From: Tenrec ecaudatus
Lineage: Eukaryota > Chordata > Mammalia > Afrosoricida > Tenrecidae
DNA: 64,000 bases
Reading direction: 5' to 3'
NCBI RefSeq assembly: GCF_050624435.1
Contig: NC_134538.1
Location: 122,432,937 to 122,496,936, forward strand
The notes below the pieces were generated by a model. That model had not been told where the DNA came from. It did no database searches and saw only the letters and a list, made by a program, of their open reading frames with translations. Below, piece by piece: positions 38,801 to 49,600 of the stretch (the stretch's first letter is position 1; each line of letters starts with the position of its first letter). The translations under genes and the position numbers were made by a program.

Positions 38801-39060
38801 AGTGATCTTCAAAACATTTTCAACACACATTTGATAAAACTAGCAGATGGACATGCAAGGTTTACGCTGTAGTCTTAGGAAAAAATGAAAATGAACATGT
38901 TGTACTTAGAAATTTGAGTGAAATGTATCATTCAAAGCTTTTAAAGGATAAACCAAGTAGCTGTCCTAAGCGCTGCAGCATGCTAGTCAGTTATGCTGGC
39001 AGCAGCACTCTCAATCACCATCCATGTGATAAGAATCAGAATCTGTACAGTATTTTCAGT

Positions 39061-39066
39061 TTTATT
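39061..39066 (-). terminator. DNAJC2 poly(A) signal AATAAA
   Basis: Plus-strand TTTATT reads AATAAA on the minus strand, 34 bp past the DNAJC2 stop codon. Cleavage would fall near 39,040, giving a very short 3' UTR. Longer alternatives are possible. Confidence 0.6.
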
Positions 39067-39071
39067 ATAAA
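39066..39071 (+). terminator. Possible PMPCB poly(A) signal (variant TATAAA)
   Basis: No canonical AATAAA occurs downstream of the PMPCB stop on the plus strand before DNAJC2 coding sequence. TATAAA here and GATAAA near 38,834 and 38,947 are variant candidates. Weak call. Confidence 0.35.
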
Positions 39072-39099
39072 AATGCACACAGCGGAGACTGTCCCGGAG

Positions 39100-39174
39100 T
39101 CATTTCTTGGCTCGGCTGGCATTCAGCACTTGCTCTTGAGCAGCCTTCTTTGCTTTGACCATCTCAACGAGTTC
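39100..39174 (-). CDS. DNAJC2: DNAJC2 last exon
   Basis: Residues 598-621 (human numbering), from '[15 protein letters not shown]' to RAKK and the TGA stop at 39,102-39,100. Confidence 0.96.
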   Translation of the reverse strand, partial: ELVEMVKAKKAAQEQVLNASRAKK

Positions 39175-42100
39175 CTGGGGGAGGGAGGAGGGAGGAGTCA
39201 GAATTTGTGAACAGACTGCACAAGTATGTTTGGCATCAAATGGGGACAAATCTACAGGTGGCTTTTTAAAAGCTTAGGGAGAAATTATCTTACCATTTTA
39301 TTTTTTCCATTAACTTTTTGGAGCCCCCTCATAATTACAATACCTAAGGTCAGTTTCACTAATTTCAAGAACTAGGGAGGTTTCTTGAGGAATTTCTAGG
39401 TTGCGTTTGACGTATACAAACACTGGACCCATGGCTACTGCTGACATTACTGCCCAGGTCCTTAACCGAAGTGATCAAGAAGACTGTGAGCAGCAGTGCT
39501 ATCGACAACCTTGTATCGCTTCATGCAGTCTTTCTTGGTCCTGCCAGGCACTGCTTCCGCGATCTTCTCCCATCTCTCGGGTGTGTTCACTGGGTAGGTT
39601 TTCAGAGCTTGCTCCAAAAGCTTCTGCTCTTCCGTCGTCCACGGGGTGAGATCTGTGCATGGAGCTGCTTAAGAAAAGTTATTTGAAAGAAAACCCACTC
39701 TTAATTGCCAAGTGCCCATTCAACACTGGAATGTACTACTGAACTCCCCTTTAGAGGTGAGACACAGCAAAAAGTCAAAGTGTTCATGAGAGATGAAAAA
39801 AAAGGCTTATGCTAATGAATTGCAGAAAATTAAATGTCAAGTATAAAAAACTAGTTTAAACCTGATTTATAGTGCCAATCCTTTACAACGTAATACTTTA
39901 CTCACTAGGCCTCAAACTAAAGAAACCCATTTAAGTTTATGGTAGAGTTTGGCTAGTGGAGATTAGGACAGGAAACGAACTACCTCACACTTAATGAAGA
40001 CTTCAGCTGCATCAACAACCATTCCCGTTTTACAGAAAACACGTCTGACCAAAGTGAAGCATGCAGCTCGCTCTGAGGACAGGGCAGCAATTACGGCTAA
40101 TGTTCTGCCTGTTCACACCCTGAAGGCTCCGGCCAGTGCTGAGGACCACTGTGGCTACGGCTACTCAATATATCACTAGCAAATATAATGTTTTCTCGGA
40201 ATACATTCATTTTAAGGTTGCAAGTGTACACAGCCAACACTGACACTGGTCCTGGTAGGAAAAAGCGAACATTAAGCGGTAAGCAGTTGATTTGGCTCTT
40301 TGGTTAGGAGGTGACACTGGCAGGCAGTTTCAGATCGTGCAGTGAAAATGCAATAGCACCCTCCCGACACAACAGCTGGAGCCAAAGTGGGTGAACAAGT
40401 AAATGTGGTGAAGAAAGCTGATGGTGCCCGGCTATCAAAAGAGATAATGACTGGGGTCTTAAAGGCTTGAAGATAAACAAGCGGCCATCTAGCTCAGAAG
40501 CAACAAAGTCCACATGGAAGAACACACCAGCCTGTGTGATCGAGTGGTCCCAAAGGGATCAGTTACCAGGCATCAAAGAACAAAAAATCATATCATTGAC
40601 TGCACACCTCCATGATAGGATTGCTGAAGACAAATGGGTGCATAAGCAAATGTGGTGAAGAAAGCTGATGGTGCCCGGCTATCAAAAGAGATAGTGTCTG
40701 GGGTCTTAAAGGCTTGAAGGTGAACAAGCGGCCATCTAGCTCAGAAGCAAATAAGCCCACATGGAAGAAGCACACCGGCCAGTGCGATCATGAGGTGCCC
40801 AAGGGACCAGGTATAAGGCACCATGCCAAAAAAAAAAAAAAGATATAAGTGTGTGTATGCATGTGTATATATGTGTATATGTATATATGTATGTATATAT
40901 ATGTATATATAGATATATTAAATGAAGGGGGAAGTGCAGAGTGGAGACCCAAGGCCCAAGTGTCGACCAATGGAGATCCCCTCACAGAGGGGTTTAGGAG
41001 AGGAGATGGGTTAATTAGGGTGTGAGGTAGTATCGATGAAGAACACAGCTTTCCCCCGGATCCTGGATGCTTCCTCCCCCCAACTACCATGATCCGAATT
41101 CTACCTTGCAGGGCTGGATAGGACGGAGGCTGTACACTGGTGCATATGAGGGTTGGAGGTACAGGGAATCCAGAGTGGATGATGCCTTTGGGACCAAGGG
41201 TGTGGGGGACGATGCTGGGAGAGTGGGTTGGAAAGGGGGAACTGATTACAAGGATCCACATGTGACCTCTTCCCTGGGAGAGGGACAGCAGAGAAGGGGG
41301 GAAGGGAGACTCCGGATAGGACAAGATATGACAAAACAATGATGTATAAATTACCAAGGGCATATGAGGGAGGGGGGAATGGGGAGGGAGGGGGGAAAAA
41401 AAAGAGGACCTGATGCAAGGGGCTTAAGTGGAGAGCAAATGCCTTGAGAATGATTGGGGCAGGGAATGTATGGATGTGCTTTATACAATTGATGTATGTA
41501 TATGTATGGATTGTGGTAAGAGTTGTATGAGTCCCTAATAAAATGTAAAAGAAGAAAAGAGAAAACAAAACAAAACAAAAAAAATGTTGAAAAGCAAGGA
41601 TGTTACATTGAAGAGTAAGATATACCTGATTTAATTGCCTCATATGCATGTGAACGTTAGACACTAAGAAAAAATAATTTCACTGCAATAAAATGGAAAA
41701 AATCATAAAAAAAATGCAATAGCACCTAAAGCACAGGTTTCCAAATTTATTTTGTTTTCAGGAAAACAAAATAACAACTCCATATTCCCTGGCAATGAAA
41801 ATGGTTCATACTAATATCCCCGGAAACAGGGTAGCCAGCGGGTTCTGCAGTTCCCTTTTGTCCCTGCCACCCCCAGGGGCAGCATTGCCCACGGAGGGAA
41901 ACGCTGACCCAGAATATCAGTATTCTGAAATTTCATCCTCAAAGATTCCACTTAAGCCTAGAAACCAAAGATTTCTTAAACCCAGTTTAAGAAGCGTGAC
42001 AGGTTAAAAACACGCACCTGACATATTCAAAATGGCACCTAAGAGGACCTGATTATGCATTGGGTTTCGATCTGTAAGGTAAGCACTGTGAAACCACCAG

Positions 42101-43571
42101 TTAGTATTCAAGATAAGGGCGAGACCGAGCAGCTTTCTATTCTACGCCCCTAAGAGCCTCAGCAATTCACCGGGAAGTTCTACCCAGTCAGTCATACAGG
42201 GTCATGGCAATGAGTGGGTTTTCTTAGTTATCTGGAATTAAAGAATTGAGAAGCTTACAAATTAGCTTTAAAATTCCAAGAAGCCCTTAAGTCACCTTTT
42301 AATTAGTCTGATGCCCACCTCAACACCACCGATCTTTTTTTGTGGGAAAAGCTGGGAATGTCCTGTTCCTCTTATCAGCTTTTTATACTACCACCTCCAT
42401 ACAAACCGTGTGCACCATTCCTGTGAGTAGCTGCTCCTAACAGGTGAAGGCCGCCTGCCCTCCCCAGGCTCTCCCCTCCCCCACGGGAAAGCGAACTGCT
42501 TGAGAAACCGCTCCGAGGGTCTGGTCTGCCCCCATCATGAAAACAAGTCTCCCTGAAGGCGCTTAGATCCAGCAACATGGTTAATAGTGTTACAAATGTT
42601 GGGTTTTTAAAAGGGTTTAGAATGGTGTGCTTATGTGTTGTACATCCCCAAATACCCTGCTTGCGTTTTGCACTGATTAGTAAAACCCAGCGAACAAAAC
42701 ATAGCCCGATAGCATGTGAAAAGAATGAGCTACAACATTTGATTGATGCGCGTTCGCTGCAGTCGATCCATGGCTGTGGAAAATGCTTTACGTACCTTCG
42801 AACCGTTCTGAAGGTGTTGCATCGTCTGCTTGGGGTACCACTCCGTGTTCCTTTTTAAATTTATCAAAAGCCTTTTTGTTTATGTCATCTTTTTGATGAG
42901 GATCTGACAAGTGGTTTAATACATTAAAGTCAATAAATTACACGTTTTAAAAAGTATTTAAGATAGCAAAGAAATTGATTTCTCTCAATTAACTCACCAA
43001 GTTTTTGGAGACTCTTTGCTTTGCCAATAACATCCTTGGCATTTCTCGTGACACCAGATGATGAATGTATGTTCATGTAATTGGCAATAACTTCCCATCT
43101 ACAACAACCAATAGAATCGTTTAATGATGGCGACAGGGTAACAAACAATAAAAACCAGCACCCTTATTTTTTATGGCAGGAGGGAGTTAGTTGAGCTCAA
43201 CTAGTTAGTTCAACTTGTCCTATAGGCCTGGCTCAACTAGTGGTGTAATTACTACTGCCTACAGTTTGTTTTTCATGTTTACACAATGGCATGTTATCTT
43301 GGAATAAAGTTTGTACAAAACCGTATAGATTGTGTGATAAAAGCATGCAATTTTCCATATTGCCATCTTGAGATAGTGAATCAAGAAAAACAGCAGTAGT
43401 TCCTCATGTACAGACAAAAGAAGGTTGGGTTGCGAAGATCTGAATTCTAAACACAAACCTGGTAGACTCAAAGTAAGCTCCAGTATGAATTGGGAAGCAA
43501 CAATGGAGGAGTAGGTGGTTTCCTGTTACAGAACTACAGAACGTAAGTGGTGTGTGTGTGTGTGTGTGTAT

Positions 43572-43603
<32 letters not shown>

Positions 43604-46600
43604 AGACCAGCTGTTTCCATTTGGACCTTGCTTTTCAAACTTCCACTGCGACACTGAATATTGCATATCGGGTAGTTTCTGCTATTACCAATGCTGCTAG
43701 TGGGTGTTATTCTACATTACCTATAACCAGCTCGTGGGTGTGTTTATAAGCTGTTCAGTTAAAACCAGTGTACCTTGAATTTGTTCCAGCAGGGAAGAGG
43801 TTCACAGCTTTAATCAATAACTGCAGATCATCTTCGGGCCAATTTTTACCGCCATTCCCACCTCCGCCAGTTGACTTCTCAGCATTCTTAGATGCCTGTC
43901 GCATACGGGCCTCAGCTTCTTCTTTCTCTTTTCTAATTTGCTCATTTATATCTCCTATCTATACAAACATAGGTAAATTAGGGACTTAAAAGCATGTTGC
44001 TACTCCACACTCATTTTTCTGGCTAGGGCTCTCTGGTTCTCTACTTCTAAGGCTAGCCCGCTCTGACCCTACACTCATCCTAAACCAACTTCCCCACTGG
44101 CACGTGCTTTCACTCTGGCATCCAGGCCACATGGTGTCATGTGGCCACATTGAGGTACCATGACTCAACCCTGGCTGCCCTGTGCTGTACTTGTGTCATA
44201 CAACATTAACTTGCTTTGATGCTATTTGTCAAGTCTTATGGTCACGCACTAGGCGGTTTCAAACCTCTAAGCTCTTAACTACTGTATATACTTGAGTATA
44301 AGCTGACCTGAGTATCAGCTGAGGCACCTAATTTTACCATAGAAACTGCATTCAAAATATGCTGGAAAACTCGGCTTATACACGAGTGTATACGGTACAT
44401 TTGGCAATCTCATTGATGCTCCATAGAAAAGATATAGGCCTAGTGGTCTCTGTTTCATCTGGAAGCTTTCCCATTTACAGTGTTTTCAAACATGCCTGGT
44501 GTCTCCCACTAAAGATGACCTGGACCTCATTTCTTCTGTCAGCAGCTTATTGCCTTAGCTGGTCTTTGACTCCTGTCTCCCTTTCAGTCCTTGCTGCTGC
44601 TGCTCTTAGGGGCCAGAGTTGGGTGCAGCTCATACAGACCCGGCGTTCAACAGAATGAAACTGCTCCACACCGTTGCTGTTTGAGCCTCTGTTGCAGCCA
44701 CGGTGTCAGTTCTTCTCTTTGAGCAATTTCCTCTTTTTCACGGACTCTCCACCAGGCAAGACGTCCTTTTCCAGGGACTGGCCTCCCCTAATAACCTTCT
44801 CCCAACTATGTGGGACGAACTCTTGCTGCCCTGACTTTTAAGGAGCATCTGGCTGTCCTTCCACGACAGTTTCTTGTTCTTCTACCAGCCTGTGGTACTT
44901 TGAATATTCTTTGCCAAAATCACAGTTCTTTGGTGTACTTTATGCATTACAGATTTTCACTTACAAATGAGGAAAAAGAAAATATAATGACTCAAGCAGG
45001 TGCATCTTACTCCTCAAAGTAACATAGCTCACACTTTAAAGAGGTCTTCTGCAGCAGATATGCCCAAATGCAATACATTTGATTTCTTGACTGCTAGTTC
45101 CATGGAGATTGACTATGAACCCACCAAGTAAAATGAAATTCTTGATAACATTGATTTCTCCTTCATTTACCATTATGTTACTTATTGGTACAGCTGGGAG
45201 GATTTCTGCTTTCTCTATGTTGAGGTGTAATCCATACTGAGAGGGCGGTAGTATCTGACCTTCATCAGTTCAGTGCTTCAAGTCTTCTTGCTTTCAGCAA
45301 ACAAGGTCATTTCATCTGCCTATCCCACGCTGTTAACGAGTCTTCCTCCAGTGCTGACGCTACATTCTTCGTGCAGTGCATACAGTGCAGCGTCTCATTA
45401 CCTGCTCAGCACACCGATCAAATAGCTATGGTGAACGATGCACCTCAGCACACTGTTCCCAATTAAACCACACGGTACGCCCGTGTTCTGTCTGAATGAG
45501 GTTTCACATGAGGACAATTAAGTATCCTGGAATTCCTACTCATTGCACTGTTACATATAATTTCTTATAATTGAAATGCCAATAATCTGCTTCAGCAAAA
45601 TTTTACTTGTGTGTAATATTAATGATATTGCTCAATAATTCTGTATTCTCCTGGCTCACCTTTCTGTGTAATGGGCACAAATACGGGTCTTTTCTTGTCG
45701 GTTTGCCAGGTGGCTGTCTTCCCAATTTCTGGGCACAGATGAGTGAGTGCTCTCAGTGCTGCATCCACTTGCTGAAACCTGTCACATTCGGTTACTTCCT
45801 GGAGTCTTGTTTTTTGCTAATGCCTTCAGTGCAGCTCAGGCGTTGTCTTCCTTCAAGACCACTGGTTCCTGGTCATATGCTATGTCCTGGAAATGGCTGG
45901 ATGCCAACTGATTATTTTTGGTTTTTAATCTTCAGAGCCAATCACCAAGTCTCAATAATTCTAACTTGAACATTTTTTTCTAGTTTCAATACTTTTTAAA
46001 AATAGTTTAGTACCTTAGAGTGAGATTTTTATAGTCACTTCCATTTATTTAATGCATCTTGCTTGCAAATGCCAGATTAGTAGTACACTGTTGATTGCTC
46101 TAGTACTCAAAGGTATGCAGTAACAGAAATCGATCATTTTGGTATGAAAAAACACCCATACTCTGCACTGGCGTTCGAGTTCCACCTCTGTTTTATATTT
46201 AATGCTGCTGGCTTGACCTCCTCGTTCCTTCGCTTGAACACGGTCTCTCCCCAAGGCGGTTCTAAACTCTTCACTGAGACGGCCCTGAGCACTCAATTCT
46301 GAGCTCGGCGATTCCCCACCTACCTGATTGCACGTACTATGCACTTTCCACCTTCTGCCTCTGAAACCTTTTCTCTGCGACGTAACTATTATTAATTCAG
46401 TTGTGGTAGCATTAACATTAGGCATGTCTTCTCCAAAAGTAACTAAGCACCCTAGACGTCTAGTAGGTATTAATTATTAGTAGCTGTTGAATGGACCTGT
46501 TTCCTCAGTAGAAAATAAGAAGTGTAGGACAGGAAGAATATAGGTCTCTTTTGGCTCTAAATGTCATTATTCTAGGGAAGAAAACTATCGACTGATAGGA

Positions 46601-49600
46601 GGTACTACAAATCAAATAGTATACACAGTACCAACCACTGACGTTAAATCCAAACGAATTTTACAACAGCATTTTCTATAAACAAAATCCAGTGAGAGGG
46701 GACACAAAAGTAACACTTTGTTCTTAGCAACTTGGACCTGAAGTGGGAAAGAGTGAAACAGAGGAGGTACTATAAGCCGGCTGCAGTGCCGAGTACAGGC
46801 AGAAGGTATGTATTCTCCTATTACCTGTTTTTCCAGAGTAGCCTTTCCTACTTCTTTTGTAGCTGATGTGAGCGTTTCATTCAAGCACTGCAAGCTAAAG
46901 AGAAAAGGGATGACATGTTACCCTAAGCATGGTGGAAGACATCCACAAGCTGTTCTATAGGTATACCTTGCAAGTTCAAGTCGATCACACAGTTTTTCCA
47001 CTTCTTCCATCATTTTAACCCGCTCGGCCTCATTGTCAGAAAAGTGATTCCAGGTCTAGAAGCACAAACACGAACATTTTCATCTTGTATCCGGCAATAA
47101 GAATACATCCAACAACACAATTACCGTGCATGGACTTTTCATAGAAGCTCCTGAGGTGACCTTGCATGATGGCCTCCTGACCAGCTAGCTACACAGGCAG
47201 TACACCAGGGGCAGTGAGCAAACAGGAGAAAGTGGATGGCAGGTGGGCCTTTAGGTGTCATGTCAGAGTAAGTCCTCAGGGACTGAACAAGATGGAGAAA
47301 TCATCACTGTTCAGATTTAAATGCTTTTGTTAGGCTGTCTGTCCTGTTAGTGTTTGAAGTACAAAATCTAGTGAAATAAAAAAATAGCACTCATGATGAA
47401 GAAAAAAGGAGAAATTAGCAGCAGTTCTGCTAATGCTCAGGATGGAACCCCTCAAGTCCCATGCTTCTTTACACAATCAGCGCCCTCCACTCTCCCTGCT
47501 TCCCGGATCCATGCACTTGGGTTCCAATCAATGTGTCTCTTATTGACTGTTGACCCTTCCTTAGGCTTCCAAAAGCACTACTGGTTTCTTCCAGCAACTA
47601 AAACAAACCCTTCACCATTGAGTCCATTCTGATTCTTAGAGGACAGAGAGCGTTTCCAAGGCTGTGAATCTGTAGAGGCGGACTGCCATGCCTTTTCCCA
47701 CCAAGCAGCTGGTGGCTTAGAAATACTTTACCCCCTCGTTGGTTATTGTGTTGGCCAACAATAGCAAACACTTGACTACCGGACTCATTGAGGTAGGAGG
47801 CAAGGCAGCAGTGGCTACACCAGCCTCCTCTCTCTTTCTCTCGAGGAGGATCTCCAGGCTGCCTTCTGGAAGCCAGGCTGTGCTGCCATGGCCTCTGCTC
47901 CCTCTGACTCGTAGGGTGCCCCAGCCAGCTGCCAGGTTGTACTCGGACAGGGTCACTATGAGTTGGAGTTGATCCACTCCACAGCACCTACCAACAGCTT
48001 TCTCAAAACATTTGGCATTCTGACGCACACCATGTCAAAACAGCAGTGCGGGCATCCCTGCATCCGGATGCGTTCCTTGAATTTAGGGACTGAAAAGAAG
48101 TCTGCAGGGGCAAGAGCAGAGCCGTAAGGGGGATGAGACAATTTCTCAGCGCGATTCCTGTAGGACAGCCATTGTTACCCTTGGAGAATAAGCAGATGCC
48201 CTGGGGGGATGAAAAAGCCTCGATGTATTTTTTCCTGGCCCCTTCCTTTCTCACTAATCGAATTGTCCACTTTCTGAAAACTTAAAACCACTTTAAGTTA
48301 AAGTGAAAGTACATTATCCTGCTTTAAATATCATTCCCACAGATTCGTCCCTCAACAGCTCTGCTGCCTTAAAGTGAGCACAGGGTTGATTCCATCTCCC
48401 TGTAGAAGCAGACAATCTTTTGCTCTCTCTTCCCACCAGGACACTTCCAATGCAGGTATGAGGTTCCTCACCTGTGAGCTCAGGGACCTTGATGTAGGTA
48501 CCTCCAAACTACTGAATATGCACATCTTAAGGTGACCTATAAATGTCCCAAGATAGTAAAGACTCTCCCTTTTCCCAGTTCCACGTGGTGCATCAAGAGG
48601 AGCTGTGGTGAGCAAGCTACCATAAAATGTGTCTGACTCCTGTATTTTATTCTATCTTCCCTATCCTCTGTGACTTTACATAAGCTAGGTACTATCGCTA
48701 TGTAATTGTGCTTACTGGCCCTTTGGTTGGGGGACGCTGGTCTCCTCTGACACTATGTGTCCTCATACTAGAGACGAAGCACTAATATCTAGTCTCTTGA
48801 GTCATATGAAAGATGTTTTTCTATACACAGTAAAGCATTTACTTATTTCCTTTACCTTAACGACAGCGGTACATACAGTACACACACAACTCTGTGTCAC
48901 TACCTAACCTGGAATTTCACAACATTTTTTTATAGTACTATTTAATAAGGACCAACACTGCTCTGACTTCACCAGTTTAAAACCTAAGGGGCTTCTCTTG
49001 GATTAAAACTGCATTTCAAAAATTCTGGGGATGTTTGGTTAATATTTTACAGTGAAGGCTGTATTTGAATGTAAATGACTAGTACTCATGCAAATGAAAC
49101 ATAAAAGAATTTAGAGCTCTGTAAAATCCACCGAAGTTCAACTTCTAAAAGAATGGATTTACTAGGATAAAAATTAATTTTATATCACAGGAAATAACTG
49201 GCTAAAACCAAGTTGTGGAATATGCTAAAAACAAGTGGTGTGATTTCTCCAATAAATTAATAACAAAGTGGTGATGGGGACCTACTATAAGATCAAAAAC
49301 CAAAACCAAACTCACTGTCATTGAGTCAATTCTGACTCACATCAACCCTACAAGACAGAACAAAATTGCTCCTTTCAGTTTCTGAGACTTTAAATATTTA
49401 TGGGAGAAGAAAGCCTCATCTTTCTGCCTTGGGAAGACTGGTGGATTTGAACCACTGACACTGGTTAGATACTCAATCCATAACCCCACTAAGACACCAG
49501 GGCTCCTCATCATGGAATAAGTAGATCTTAAGACACAAATGAAGTGGTTTCACAAAATGTGTGGAAAAATCCCCAATCTTTCAAATTCCAGTTTCCCCTG

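Larger units (their letters stand above)
40361..41710 (+). mobile_element. L1-type insertion with duplicated module and probable 3' transduction
   Basis: Sense copy in a DNAJC2 intron, antisense to the gene. It carries the module twice (about 40,400-40,590 and 40,625-40,800), then a TA/TG-rich microsatellite, the G-rich tract and a first AATAAA at 41,537-41,542 with an A-rich stretch. About 109 bp of foreign sequence follows (41,585-41,693), ending in a second AATAAA (41,687-41,692), another A-rich tail and the exact 16-bp duplication. The extra segment includes an RTE LINE fragment. This order fits read-through at the source locus. Confidence 0.78.

Noticed and set aside
39308-39332. Second mariner-like end ('aactttttggagccccctca')
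   Set aside because: Only one end of about 25 bp is visible, too short to call an element.
40400-40800. Direct repeats that could suggest an array such as CRISPR
   Set aside because: Only two units of a mobile-element module in a mammalian intron; no short repeat-spacer pattern.
41101-41664. Overlapping 187-191 codon minus-strand frames
   Set aside because: They lie in the reverse of an L1-type G-rich tract and microsatellite; composition is Pro/Ser/Thr/Tyr-biased and repeat-driven.
43515-43749. Frames with Cys-Val and Arg-Glu repeats
   Set aside because: Pure translation of the GT/GA microsatellite.
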